Below, one piece after another: positions 6,906 through 14,476 of a DNA stretch of 32,399 nt. The position numbers and the translations under genes were made by a program. A model generated the notes under the pieces. The model saw only the letters and a list, made by a program, of their open reading frames with translations. It was not told the DNA's origin and did no database searches. How positions within the stretch are numbered: position 1 is the first letter of the stretch; each line of letters begins with the position of its first letter. Source of the stretch: a virus. The stretch is from IMG/VR virus record IMGVR_UViG_3300047557_003279, positions 1 through 32,399 of that record; one strand, 5' to 3'.

Positions 6906-9304
6906 CAGAAGGTTCCGCCCACCACACCTGATAAGAAGGCATTGGTTGTTGCGTTATAGCTCAAGTCAGAGTCCGTCAAGGCACTTTGGCTTCCGGTCGT
7001 GCCGGCCACTAGGACGGGGTAGACCGGCGTCGTAGAAGTCGTAGCGACAGAAATTGTCGTCGGCGGCGCACCCGAAAATCCCGATGTGCCACTGAAGCCC
7101 GAGAAGCCGCTAATGCCGGAAAAACCTGAAAACCCCGAAGTTCCCGAAAAACCTGAAGTTCCGCTAAATCCGCTAATTCCACTAAACCCTGAGATTCCGC
7201 TGAAACCGGAAAACCCTGAAAATCCTGAAGTTCCGGAAAAGCCACTAAGACCAGCTGTAATTGCAAAAATAATTGGATCGTTATTTGCAAAGCTGTAAGT
7301 TGAGGTTACAAGACTGACCGGGAATTCCCAGTAACTATTTGATAAGCCAGGATTTACATTATTTGGGGTTCCGTTGACTTCCCAAACTTGATAATTAGCA
7401 CTCGATGTTCTGCTTTGAATTGTAAATCGTTGAGTTTGCTTAATTAAAGCCAAGAAAATATCAACATCAACTCCATCGTCATCTTCATGGCTTACATTGA
7501 TTTGCGTGGCGCTTGATTGAGTTGCGTTGTTCCACAACAAAAATCCAACACCTGGATCACCGCTTTGTGATGTTGTTTTCGCTAGATATGGATAAAAAGT
7601 TGATGCCGATCCAACTGCGCCTGAAAATCCTGAAGTTCCCGATTGGCCCGAAAATCCACTAGTTCCTGAAAATCCAGAAAATCCTGATTGGCCACTAAAT
7701 CCTGAGAATCCCGAAGTGCCGCTTTGAGCTATGCCATCAAGCCCCGAATAACCCGAAAATCCTGAGAATCCAGACTCTCCGCTAAATCCCGAAAATCCGC
7801 TAATTCCGCTATCGCCAGAAAATCCACTGATGCCGGAAAATCCGCTAGCTCCCGAAAAACCTGATTCACCAGAAAATCCCGAAAAACCAGACTCGCCGCT
7901 AAAACCCGAAACGCCACTGCCTGAGTATCCGCTGAATCCTGATTCGCCCGAAAAACCGGAAATTCCAGAAAATCCACTGATTCCGCTATCACCGGAAAAT
8001 CCGCTAATTCCTGAAAAACCTGAATAGCCGCTCTCTCCGCTAAAACCTGAGAATCCGCTAAAGCCTGAAATTCCGCTAAAGCCCGAGAATCCGCTAAATC
8101 CGGAAGTGCCAGAGAATCCGCTAATACCGTTTACGACCGCAAGGATGACTTCAAGGTTATCTGCAAACCCTGAGGTTCCAGTTCCACCGGAGTCAACAAG
8201 CGTACAAGGAATCGTCCAGTAATTACCTGCATTCGATGGCGCCCCGTTGATCAGCCACTTTTGGAAGTTTCCGCTATTAGCTTGATCCTGAATGATGAAG
8301 TTTTCAGTTTCGGCAAGCAGGGCCAAAAAGACATCAATATCAACGCCATCGTCCGTTATGTGATTGACATTGATTTGTGTTGCGCTTGTTTGGGTTCCGT
8401 TATTCCAAAGTAGCTTGCCTGATCCGGGGTCCCCTGAGGTGCTTCCCGTATTAGTGCGGTATGGGTAAAAGGTACTCGATATACCGCTAAGTCCAGAAAA
8501 GCCAGAAAAACCGGAAATGCCTGAGAATCCGGAAAATCCTGAAATTCCGGAAAATCCGCTAAAGCCGGAAAATCCACTGATGCCGGATGAGCCTAAAGCG
8601 TTAGTCCAAGCACCACCAATCAAGCCCTCAAAATACTGAGTCTGAGTGTTGTATCGAATCTGCCCATCCGGGCCATAGATCTGTTGAGCGGTTGTCCCGT
8701 TAGGGATCAGCATCGCCCCGGTGCCTGGTATCCGCGGGTTGTCCGAAATCCCAATAGTCGGGTTTCCGGGTCCGGTTCCGTTGGCTACATCAATCTCATT
8801 AGTCGTTCCCGTAATTTCTAGGGCGGTGACACTGCTTCCCCCAACAATCCCTAGGACACCGGTTCCGGCAAGCCCTGCAAGCGATCCTACGGCCCCTGTA
8901 AGGCCGATCGTTGGGTTTCCTGCAATGCCATTGCCGTCAGAAACCGAGACCCCTGTGGAGCCTGTAATCGTGCGCCCGACCATTGTTGAGGCGTTAGTTT
9001 TGGACTGCAGCCCCAAAGTAGAGGAGAAAAGGCTCGCTACCGCTCCAGCGAGGCCAATCTGCATAGTCGATTGAGCTCCGCCATCGGTGAGGCTTAACCC
9101 CGATCCGACAGACAAGGCCCGACTATTGATCAGGCTCGGCTCTTGGTTGACCGTAATAAAGGTCTGAGTCTGACTCGGGGAGGCGGCAATAGCCCCCGTT
9201 GTGGTCTGTACGGTCTGACCGTTTTGGACGATAGGTACCGCCTCAGTCCCTTGAATTGGACCGGCGGCAGGTAATTGGGTAATGGTGACTTGTGCTGAAG
9301 GCAT
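6905..9304 (-). CDS. Collagen-like Gly-X-Ser tail fibre with duplicated beta domain
   Basis: This 799-residue protein starts in a TAATG overlap. Its N-terminus (VTITQLPAAGPIQGTEAVPIVQNGQTVQTTTGAI) is a widespread phage fibre-anchor motif, also seen at the start of the protein at 11126-12127. About 230 residues follow before a first Gly-X-Ser block. Two copies of a roughly 110-residue domain (TFYPY...GDPG.G.LLWNN.TQ.SATQINV.H..DDGVD.D.FLAL) are each followed by a further repeat block. The triplets are almost all G-X-S with X mostly Phe or Ile and essentially no proline, unlike animal collagen. A trimeric shaft with receptor-binding knobs is likely. Two sugar-transfer genes follow directly, which suggests modification of the shaft. 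Confidence 0.9.
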   Translation of the reverse strand: MPSAQVTITQLPAAGPIQGTEAVPIVQNGQTVQTTTGAIAASPSQTQTFITVNQEPSLINSRALSVGSGLSLTDGGAQSTMQIGLAGAVASLFSSTLGLQSKTNASTMVGRTITGSTGVSVSDGNGIAGNPTIGLTGAVGSLAGLAGTGVLGIVGGSSVTALEITGTTNEIDVANGTGPGNPTIGISDNPRIPGTGAMLIPNGTTAQQIYGPDGQIRYNTQTQYFEGLIGGAWTNALGSSGISGFSGFSGFSGISGFSGFSGISGFSGFSGLSGISSTFYPYRTNTGSTSGDPGSGKLLWNNGTQTSATQINVNHITDDGVDIDVFLALLAETENFIIQDQANSGNFQKWLINGAPSNAGNYWTIPCTLVDSGGTGTSGFADNLEVILAVVNGISGFSGTSGFSGFSGFSGISGFSGFSGFSGESGYSGFSGISGFSGDSGISGFSGISGFSGESGFSGYSGSGVSGFSGESGFSGFSGESGFSGASGFSGISGFSGDSGISGFSGFSGESGFSGFSGYSGLDGIAQSGTSGFSGFSGQSGFSGFSGTSGFSGQSGTSGFSGAVGSASTFYPYLAKTTSQSGDPGVGFLLWNNATQSSATQINVSHEDDDGVDVDIFLALIKQTQRFTIQSRTSSANYQVWEVNGTPNNVNPGLSNSYWEFPVSLVTSTYSFANNDPIIFAITAGLSGFSGTSGFSGFSGFSGISGFSGISGFSGTSGFSGTSGFSGFSGISGFSGFSGTSGFSGAPPTTISVATTSTTPVYPVLVAGTTGSQSALTDSDLSYNATTNAFLSGVVGGTF
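7070..7257 (-). repeat. Third Gly-X-Ser coding block of the fibre
   Basis: Approximate limits of the C-terminal triplet block (AGLSGFSGTSGFSG... to SGFSGAPP). At DNA level glycine uses several codons and serine switches between TCN and AGY, so the protein repeat is much more regular than the DNA repeat. This is a coding repeat and not a CRISPR or satellite array. Confidence 0.85.
7612..8136 (-). repeat. Second and longest Gly-X-Ser coding block of the fibre
   Basis: Approximate limits of the central triplet block between the two copies of the TFYPY domain. X is Phe, Ile, Glu, Asp, Tyr, Gln, Thr, Ala or Val, with Ser at almost every third position. Codon choice varies from triplet to triplet, which would lower slippage and recombination. 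Confidence 0.85.
8478..8595 (-). repeat. First Gly-X-Ser coding block of the fibre
   Basis: Approximate limits of the shortest, N-terminal triplet block (SSGISGFSGFSG... to GLSGISS), just before the first TFYPY domain. X is Phe, Ile or Leu here, so this block is the most hydrophobic of the three. Confidence 0.85.
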
Positions 9305-9645
9305 TATGGGCTCGGGCTAATTACATCGAGGTTGCCATCGTTTTCCGGGATATTTTGGTTGTCCTGTGTCGATATCAGGAACTGGCCATAACCCCCGGTC
9401 TGCAAGGCCGGTTGGACATTGGCGACACTTACATCTGGGCGGGGAAAGCGAAGGTTAATTCGCTCAGTCTTCCGAGCCGGCAGCCTGTAGGGGTCAAATT
9501 GATCCTTGCATCCTTGATCGCATACGCGCAATCCTGGGAAGTTAGGATCGGGGCCTAGATTGACATAGGCGCGTTTCATCTTGCATCGATCACATACACC
9601 GATGGCTACAGATGTTAGGGCGCGGGTGTCTAGGAATCTAGGCAT
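9304..9645 (-). CDS. Small zinc-ribbon-like virion-region protein
   Basis: A 113-residue protein that starts in a TAATG overlap with the adaptor and ends in one with the fibre. Four cysteines in the N-terminal half (Cys18, Cys21, Cys42, Cys46: CDRC...VCDQGC) form a plausible zinc-binding site, followed by QFDPYRLPARKTERINLRFPRP. I remember similar CxxC proteins beside the head-tail adaptor in environmental podovirus-like genomes, but have no function for them. The Cys-free C-terminal 50 residues look extended and polar. A structural zinc protein of the neck or tail is one option; a chaperone for the adaptor or fibre is another. Confidence 0.72.
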   Translation of the reverse strand: MPRFLDTRALTSVAIGVCDRCKMKRAYVNLGPDPNFPGLRVCDQGCKDQFDPYRLPARKTERINLRFPRPDVSVANVQPALQTGGYGQFLISTQDNQNIPENDGNLDVISPSP

Positions 9646-10718
9646 TATTTTGTGTAAACCGCAATATTTGGTGCGAAGTAGATCGGCGACTTGTCACGCT
9701 CTTCCTGCTCGGCCTCATAGATATACCGATCGGACATCTTCTCCAAGTAGGCAATCCGATCCGGGGCCACATTTGGCATCTCCAAGGCCATACGGTGGGC
9801 AAGCATGAAGACGACCGCCTCATACCATCTTTGGGGAACCTCAAGCTCATCGGTCAAGGCTCCCACATCCATGATCTGCCGGGAATACCAAACCGTCATC
9901 TGAATAAACGGATCGTTTGGCACCGGCCAAAGGTACATGGTCGGCTGCGGGATCGTACGATCAAACCAAAACTGATAGGGCTGATTGGCCGTAAAGTTCT
10001 GATTCGGCAGGTTGGTATAGTCATCGCGGTTTAGGCGGGCCATCTGAATCAGGCGGGCGTTATTGCCGACATACCACTCCCGCAGCGCAAGAGTCGTGCC
10101 AGAGTAGGCTCGGACACGGTAATACTCAACGGTTTGGCCGGGATCGACATCCGTCCAAATCCATTCATTATCGGTAACGACTATTTGCCCCAGGTCCTCA
10201 AGCGTGCGCCAGGTACTTCCGTCAACCGAATACTCATAGATGATATTCCAAGTAGCAGTACCGCCCCCTGCAACATAAGGCAGGATGCCAATAGAACCGG
10301 CGTAAATAGGATTGTCAGTGCCATAGAAGACGGAAATGTTTCCGTTGGCTGAGGTTTGCTGACATATAGTGTCAATATCGGAGTCTGCGACAAAGCTGAC
10401 ATTCCCCCCTGCGCTGGTGGCGTAATCGCCGCTCGGACGGTTTAGGGTCCGGTAAAGGACATTCAGGACATCAATACACCCTAACGGCATGGTGTAGATG
10501 TACTGATCGGCCTTCAGACCAAAAACCTTCTTATTGATTGCCCAATAGTTAATTCCCTTATTTGCTAGGGCTGACAGGGCAAAATACAACGACTCCCGGG
10601 CAGATAAGACCTGCTCGGATGTGAGCTCTTCAGCGAGTTTCCCGCACCGCCGAGCCCCATGATCGATCATGGTTTGAACATTGATGACCGTGGTTGAAAC
10701 GGTTCCTGAGTACGCCAT
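9645..10718 (-). CDS. Head-tail adaptor/tail tubular-like protein with inserted beta domain
   Basis: A 357-residue protein. The N-terminal helical part (VQTMIDHGARRCGKLAEELTSEQVLSARESLYFALSALANKGINYW) has the look of the four-helix adaptor that stacks under the portal in P22-like and T7-like phages. The C-terminal part (PQRWYEAVVFMLAHRMALEMPNVAPDRIAYLEKMSDRYIYEAEQEERDKSP) continues the helical bundle. Between them, around residues 105-215, lies a beta-rich insertion (ATWNIIYEYSVDGSTWRTLEDLGQIVV...VEYYRVRAYSG) resembling a fibronectin- or discoidin-like module. It sits between virion accessory genes and the fibre. I infer a connector; the exact family is not certain. Confidence 0.72.
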   Translation of the reverse strand: MAYSGTVSTTVINVQTMIDHGARRCGKLAEELTSEQVLSARESLYFALSALANKGINYWAINKKVFGLKADQYIYTMPLGCIDVLNVLYRTLNRPSGDYATSAGGNVSFVADSDIDTICQQTSANGNISVFYGTDNPIYAGSIGILPYVAGGGTATWNIIYEYSVDGSTWRTLEDLGQIVVTDNEWIWTDVDPGQTVEYYRVRAYSGTTLALREWYVGNNARLIQMARLNRDDYTNLPNQNFTANQPYQFWFDRTIPQPTMYLWPVPNDPFIQMTVWYSRQIMDVGALTDELEVPQRWYEAVVFMLAHRMALEMPNVAPDRIAYLEKMSDRYIYEAEQEERDKSPIYFAPNIAVYTK

Positions 10719-11126
10719 TTACCACCCCGGACAATTCCAGCGTTTCATGGAAGCACGGGAACGACTACCGCGCTCACTCTTTTCTGCTATTGCGCCCATC
10801 CTCGCGCAAAATGAATCTCTACGCGACCCACCTTGCGGTTGCGGCGCTTTTAACTTTGAACCCGTTTCCCGGTTGTACTTAGCGCGACCCTTGGCTGTTA
10901 AACCAGCACCTTGGGACACAGGCAGTTTTTCTCCTCGGCCAACGGCTAAATTAACCTGACCGCCTTTTTTCATCTTCTCAGGCAGCTCGGCATAAGCCTT
11001 TTTCTTGACATTGGCCTCAGTAAACTCGGCCGCAACTGAGGGCTTGATTCCAACCTTCTTGGCAAACTTCGGGCTGTATTCGGCAGCCTTCATAAACCTA
11101 AACTGAGCTTTAGATTTAGCTGGCAT
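10719..11126 (-). CDS. Basic KKGG-type phage protein, unknown function
   Basis: The ATG at 11126 overlaps the upstream TAA (TAATG), which favours it over the in-frame start at 11237 and gives 135 residues. MPAKSKAQFRFMKAAEYSPKFAKKVGIKPSVAAEFTEAN, then KMKKGGQVNLAVGRGEKLPVSQGAGLTAKGRAKYNRETGS and a C-terminal CARMGAIAEKS...KRWNCPGW form a pattern I remember in many environmental phages. It is strongly basic. The central KKGG stretch is shared with three other proteins here. A DNA- or capsid-lining role is possible from charge alone; no enzyme motif is visible. Confidence 0.8.
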   Translation of the reverse strand: MPAKSKAQFRFMKAAEYSPKFAKKVGIKPSVAAEFTEANVKKKAYAELPEKMKKGGQVNLAVGRGEKLPVSQGAGLTAKGRAKYNRETGSKLKAPQPQGGSRRDSFCARMGAIAEKSERGSRSRASMKRWNCPGW

Positions 11127-12127
11127 TACGACACCTGATTCACGGTAAGAATAACCGCAGGCGATGCTGGCCGAACTGGATTTGCAAGGCTTTGAGGGTA
11201 GGTCACCAAGATTGAATTTCCCGTTGTGGTTGACCAATACATTCTTACTACATCCCCTGGATTTACACTTACATAAATGTTGGCCGCAACGATGCTTGCA
11301 CCAACAATAGATCCGTCTTTTTTAATCGTTGTGGCAATGCTGCTTGAGTCAACAATGTTTGTTCCATTCTGAGCAAACCACAGCGCTGCATTATCGTTTG
11401 CATTTGATGCATTCAGTAACTGAACGCTAAACTGAATGTTGTAAACCCCACCTATTGCAAAAGTAATATCAGTTTCGCTGGCTACCGTCACACCGTTTGA
11501 GAAGTCAGTAATATTTAATCGAACTAATGTTGCGGTATTTGCTGCGGCGATCTGAGCTGAGGTAACCGCAGAGCCATTTGCGTGGGTTGCAGCACTAGTT
11601 CCAGCAACACCCCGGGTCAAACCCGTAAGAGTTGTGGGTGTCTTTCCTGTGTAGGTTATGACCTCATCTCCAATCAACACATTTCCAGACGATGCAAAAT
11701 CTGTAGTGCTTGCCACCGACATGGAGGTGACATTGTTATTTTGTAACTGTGCCGTTAGCGTTGATCCATTATCGTAATGAAACGCTCCGTACTGAGTATT
11801 GATGTCAGATGGATCAAGCAGCTCCCAAGACGGTGCGGTGGAAACAGAGCCTGTCCCGGTTTGGGCTAAAAACTTTTTGACTGCCGTGGTGTTGCCAGCC
11901 AACTTTGCCAGTGTATCGGTAGCCGATGCGTAGAGCGTATCGCCAAGCGTATAAGATGTAATGTTTGTGCCGCCTTGGGTCGTCAAGACGGGATTAACAT
12001 CAAGAACCTCAGACACATAGTTAGCAGTCGTTACTTGTTTATTTACTCCGCTTTGAACGATAGGCGTAATCTCTGTCCCGTCTAGCGTCGCCGCTGAGGG
12101 CATTGCGGAAATTTTCTGATCAGCCAT
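11126..12127 (-). CDS. Tail fibre or tail spike-like protein
   Basis: Start chosen at the ATG in a TGATG overlap with GAGG upstream, six bases inside the GTG at 12133; this gives 333 residues. MADQKISAMPSAATLDGTEITPIVQSGVNKQVTTANY is the same anchor type as the start of the collagen-like fibre (ITQLPAAGPIQGTEAVPIVQNG). Around residues 130-190 there is SMSVASTTDFASSGNVLIGDEVITYTGKTPTTLTGLTRGV, a module common in environmental phage structural proteins. The C-terminal 130 residues (FAIGGVYNIQFSVQLLNASNANDNAALWFAQNGTNI) look like a C1q/TNF-like or galactose-binding jelly roll, a frequent receptor-binding end. The shared anchor suggests both fibres dock to the same site. Confidence 0.8.
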   Translation of the reverse strand: MADQKISAMPSAATLDGTEITPIVQSGVNKQVTTANYVSEVLDVNPVLTTQGGTNITSYTLGDTLYASATDTLAKLAGNTTAVKKFLAQTGTGSVSTAPSWELLDPSDINTQYGAFHYDNGSTLTAQLQNNNVTSMSVASTTDFASSGNVLIGDEVITYTGKTPTTLTGLTRGVAGTSAATHANGSAVTSAQIAAANTATLVRLNITDFSNGVTVASETDITFAIGGVYNIQFSVQLLNASNANDNAALWFAQNGTNIVDSSSIATTIKKDGSIVGASIVAANIYVSVNPGDVVRMYWSTTTGNSILVTYPQSLANPVRPASPAVILTVNQVS

Positions 12128-12366
12128 CAGCACACCTCAAGATAAATTTTGCTATCGTCTTCTTGTAAGACATAGCCAGAGTTTTCCATCAATATGTAAC
12201 AAGTTTCAGGCGGAACTGGAGGCACAAGACATGAATATGTGTCTACCACCCCATCTCCACCAACATCGTCCCCATACCCATTATTGGCATCGGCAACGAC
12301 TCCTAAGGCACACCCCGGAGTGGTTTGCGCCTGATTGGCAACCCCGGTGTAGCCTATGTAAGCCAT
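12127..12366 (-). CDS. Small unknown virion-region protein
   Basis: A 79-residue protein placed between two structural genes by a TAATG start and a TGATG end. It has several cysteines (around residues 19, 46, 56 and 79), a Gly/Asp-rich middle (YGDDVGGDGVVDTY) and a proline-rich stretch (VPPVPPETCY), then ILMENSGYVLQEDDSKIYLEVC. The C-terminal ENSGYVLQED.S.I.LE pattern recurs in environmental phage structural proteins I remember. I cannot assign a function. The tight overlaps on both sides argue that it is translated. Confidence 0.65.
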   Translation of the reverse strand: MAYIGYTGVANQAQTTPGCALGVVADANNGYGDDVGGDGVVDTYSCLVPPVPPETCYILMENSGYVLQEDDSKIYLEVC

Positions 12367-12671
12367 TACGCAATTCCAGCTTGAATTAGTTTAAGCGTGG
12401 CAGTGCCGCCGCCAGAATTCACAGTTAAACGAATACCGGTTACAGGAAAGGCATAGTTGCCATCCGTATTGGCTGCCTCTCCATCAATTGTCGGATGCGG
12501 AAACCATGTCGTAAATCCAACTGCGGGGTCATCAAATGAATGCTCAACCGTATAGTTGACCGTGCCAGTAACCAATACACCAAAACCCACATTAAATGGG
12601 TTTGTGTTTGTATTCATAACAAGCGCAGTCGTTGACCCCGAGCCAGTTTTAGAAACAATTTGAACTTTCAT
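12366..12671 (-). CDS. Small beta-rich virion protein
   Basis: A 101-residue protein with AAGGAA six bases before its ATG; that site overlaps the U-tract of the terminator at 12683-12709, so translation begins almost directly after the hairpin. The sequence (NPFNVGFGVLVTGTVNYTVEHSFDDP, WFPHPTIDG, FPVTGIRLTVNSGGGTATLKLIQAG) alternates polar and hydrophobic residues and looks like one beta-sandwich. The TGTVNYTVEHSFD pattern is familiar from small proteins in the structural region of environmental phages. A decoration or minor tail role is likely but not shown. Confidence 0.7.
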   Translation of the reverse strand: MKVQIVSKTGSGSTTALVMNTNTNPFNVGFGVLVTGTVNYTVEHSFDDPAVGFTTWFPHPTIDGEAANTDGNYAFPVTGIRLTVNSGGGTATLKLIQAGIA

Positions 12672-12682
12672 ATTATGTTCCT

Positions 12683-12709
12683 TAAAAAGCAGGGGCTTAA
12701 AGCCCCCGC
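12683..12709 (-). terminator. Intrinsic terminator after the Lys/Gly-repeat gene
   Basis: On the minus strand a ten-base-pair stem (GCGGGGGCTT with AAGCCCCTGC, one G-U pair, one-base nominal loop) is followed directly by TTTTT. It lies six bases after the TAA of the 12715-13623 gene, within the 43-base gap to the next start. Stem strength and the U-tract make a rho-independent terminator likely. It may be partial, since no strong promoter is visible before the next gene. Confidence 0.82.
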
Positions 12710-12714
12710 CTTAT

Positions 12715-13623
12715 TTAGCACATACCGCCGCTTCGCATTTTCTTCCCGTACTTGCTGTAAATCTCAACATCTTTAGATTTAGCAGCCTTCATTGCAGGGG
12801 CATTTTCTTTCTTAAATGCGTCCTGAGCTCGCTTTTGAGCGGGCGTTGGGACGATGCCACCCTTTTTGAATGTTCCGGAAAGCTCAGTAATGCTTACGGG
12901 TGCAGACGGTTTTTTATGACCCTGCGGCATGCTTTCAGCCTTGCCTGAGTCATTTACCGCCCCACCCTTAGCATACTTTTTTGCGGCACCACCTTTCTTG
13001 TAGCCACCGCCGTTACCCAGCTTCACGCCACCTGTTTTGGCAGGCGAATGATCGGGCTTGGTGGTCACCATCTTGGTGTTTTTGTAGGGTCCTGCATCAC
13101 GCGAACCTTCTTGCTCGGTAATGATTCCGCCCTTGGCGTACTTCTTAACCTTGCCGCCGTGCTTGTAGCCGCCTTGACCGTAGACCACACCACCGGTGGC
13201 ATAACCACCTTGGCCTTTGACAACACCGCCGGTCTTTAAGCCCTTATGGGCTTTAGATGCGGGTTTGCCGGCATGCTCTTTGAGCTTCTTGGCAACATCA
13301 GCCGTAGCCTTGGCTTCAGCCTTATGCTCTTTCATTGACTCCTCAGCCTCGCCGCCCTCTTTCATCATGGCAGCGGCACGGCCTACGGGGCCTGCAGGCG
13401 CTCCACGCATCATGCGACGGCGAGCGGACAGGGGGGGACGCATCGGGGAGGCTGCACCGGCCATACCGCCGCGGGCAGGCATACCTGCTGGCATCGGTGT
13501 AGCGGTAGGTGCTAGGGCACCGCCCATTTGCATTTTCTTTTCTACTTTTCCGCCTTTTTTGAGCTTTAACTCAATAGACGGCTCTGTGGTCATCATTTTG
13601 ACCATCGGCTTAAACTGACCCAT
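12715..13623 (-). CDS. Lys/Gly-rich repeat protein with many KKGG tags
   Basis: A 302-residue, very basic protein with AAGGAG seven bases before the ATG; it overlaps the previous gene by 14 bases. After an Ala/Pro/Met/Gly-rich N-terminus with RPPLSARRRMMRG, a charged segment (KEGGEAEESMKEHKAEAKATADVAKKLKEHAG) leads to a repeat region. That region repeats GGVVxGQGGY, YKHGGKVKKYAKGG, YKKGGAAKKYAKGG and FKKGGIV. These low-complexity tags occur in environmental phage proteins I remember, without known function. The composition would suit binding DNA or acidic surfaces, or acting as a flexible virion glue. A Rho-independent terminator follows. No enzyme motif is seen. Confidence 0.78.
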   Translation of the reverse strand: MGQFKPMVKMMTTEPSIELKLKKGGKVEKKMQMGGALAPTATPMPAGMPARGGMAGAASPMRPPLSARRRMMRGAPAGPVGRAAAMMKEGGEAEESMKEHKAEAKATADVAKKLKEHAGKPASKAHKGLKTGGVVKGQGGYATGGVVYGQGGYKHGGKVKKYAKGGIITEQEGSRDAGPYKNTKMVTTKPDHSPAKTGGVKLGNGGGYKKGGAAKKYAKGGAVNDSGKAESMPQGHKKPSAPVSITELSGTFKKGGIVPTPAQKRAQDAFKKENAPAMKAAKSKDVEIYSKYGKKMRSGGMC

Positions 13624-13789
13624 TTTCTGGCTCCTTAGATTCGGTTGATTCAGGCATTTCCAAACGAGCGATCAAGGCATCCATGACATCAATAGCGGCC
13701 TGTGATGCCACCGCTATTTCATGTGCACGATTTCGCTGATCGATCATTTTTTGGATCTCAGCCTGCAAAAATTCCTTAGTTATCTGCAT
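13610..13789 (-). CDS. Small alpha-helical protein, 59 residues
   Basis: This short gene starts in a TAATG overlap with the virion protein upstream and its end overlaps the next start by 14 bases. Its own last codons carry the AAGGAG that serves the next gene. The product starts MQITKEFLQAEIQKMIDQRN and continues as a single amphipathic helix (HEIAVASQAAIDVMDALIARLEM), ending in an acidic tail (PESTESKEPENGSV). This is a coiled-coil candidate of the type often found beside phage structural genes. Function is not known. The evidence is coding position and overlap, not homology. Confidence 0.68.
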   Translation of the reverse strand: MQITKEFLQAEIQKMIDQRNRAHEIAVASQAAIDVMDALIARLEMPESTESKEPENGSV

Positions 13790-14391
13790 TAAGGTGTAAA
13801 GGTTGCGTAGGCAGGAACATAGTAATCAGTTCCAGCGATACGAACTTTAATTGCCTTTGACACCGTACCGACTGCTGATGCCGTCGGAGCAACCGTTGCT
13901 GCAGGACCAGAGGTAATGTTGATCATCGACTGCACTTCACCGGTCTGTGTGCCGCTATCGGTTACACGGATAAATGAAGATTCTGCACCGAGCGTCACAT
14001 TGGTGCTGTAGTCGGTGTCCAGCTGAAGAACAGCCAGCGTACCGCCCGGGGTGGTTGCAGTGCCGCCCAAAGTTGCGCGGATTGCATTAGCAGCGCCAGA
14101 GATCGAACCGCCAGTGTTGACCGACAGTGAGATGTGGGCGCCATTGATCGTGCCGCCGGTTGCTGCATTAGCACCGCTTACGCGACTAAAGGCACGCAGA
14201 GTCTCGCCAGAGCCCGTGCTGGTGAAATCCAGACGGTTATAGACGAGTCGGGTATCGCCAGTCGTTGCGGATGTAGTGCCGTAAGAGCTGGTGATGTTTT
14301 GAGCCGAAGTTACCGAAATCGGATCGGCAGCAGTGCCGCTGATAAACCCGTTATTGGATTTAACTGGGCCGGAAAAGGTCGTTTGAGCCAT
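13789..14391 (-). CDS. Virion surface or decoration-like protein
   Basis: I chose the ATG at 14391, preceded by GAGGA, over the in-frame start at 14412; this gives 200 residues. MAQTTFSGPVKSNNGFI is a short start I remember from structural proteins of environmental phages. The rest is rich in Thr, Ser, Gly and Ala with little charge (ATGGTINGAHISLSVNTGGSISGAANAIRATLGG, then DYYVPAYATF at the end). This suggests a beta-rich protein exposed on the capsid. As the first gene after the capsid protein it may decorate the head. Assignment is by position and composition only. Confidence 0.7.
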   Translation of the reverse strand: MAQTTFSGPVKSNNGFISGTAADPISVTSAQNITSSYGTTSATTGDTRLVYNRLDFTSTGSGETLRAFSRVSGANAATGGTINGAHISLSVNTGGSISGAANAIRATLGGTATTPGGTLAVLQLDTDYSTNVTLGAESSFIRVTDSGTQTGEVQSMINITSGPAATVAPTASAVGTVSKAIKVRIAGTDYYVPAYATFTP

Positions 14392-14415
14392 ATTGTCCTC
14401 GTGTAGTAGCACATT

Positions 14416-14458
14416 GCCTTACTGTCTCTACTAAGTCTGCTAGGCCAGTCAGTAAGGC
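14416..14458. other. Nine-base inverted repeat between capsid gene and next gene
   Basis: GCCTTACTG at 14416-14424 is matched exactly by CAGTAAGGC at 14450-14458, with 25 bases between the arms. It lies in the roughly 120-base gap after the capsid gene, between the strong hairpin at 14477-14502 and the start at 14391. It could be a second, weaker transcript hairpin, an RNase processing or stability element, or a protein-binding site. It has no U-tract. Confidence 0.55.
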
Positions 14459-14476
14459 TAAAAATCCTAGAACATC

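Noticed and set aside
7070-8595. CRISPR-like or satellite repeat array
   Set aside because: The repeat unit is nine bases of coding sequence in one long frame with varying synonymous codons; no fixed repeat and spacer pattern exists and there are no cas genes.
7086-9074. Long plus-strand and second-frame open frames inside the collagen-like fibre
   Set aside because: They are Pro/Glu/Leu-rich mirrors of the Gly-X-Ser repeats, have no ribosome sites, and only exist because the triplet repeat avoids stop codons on the other strand and in other frames.
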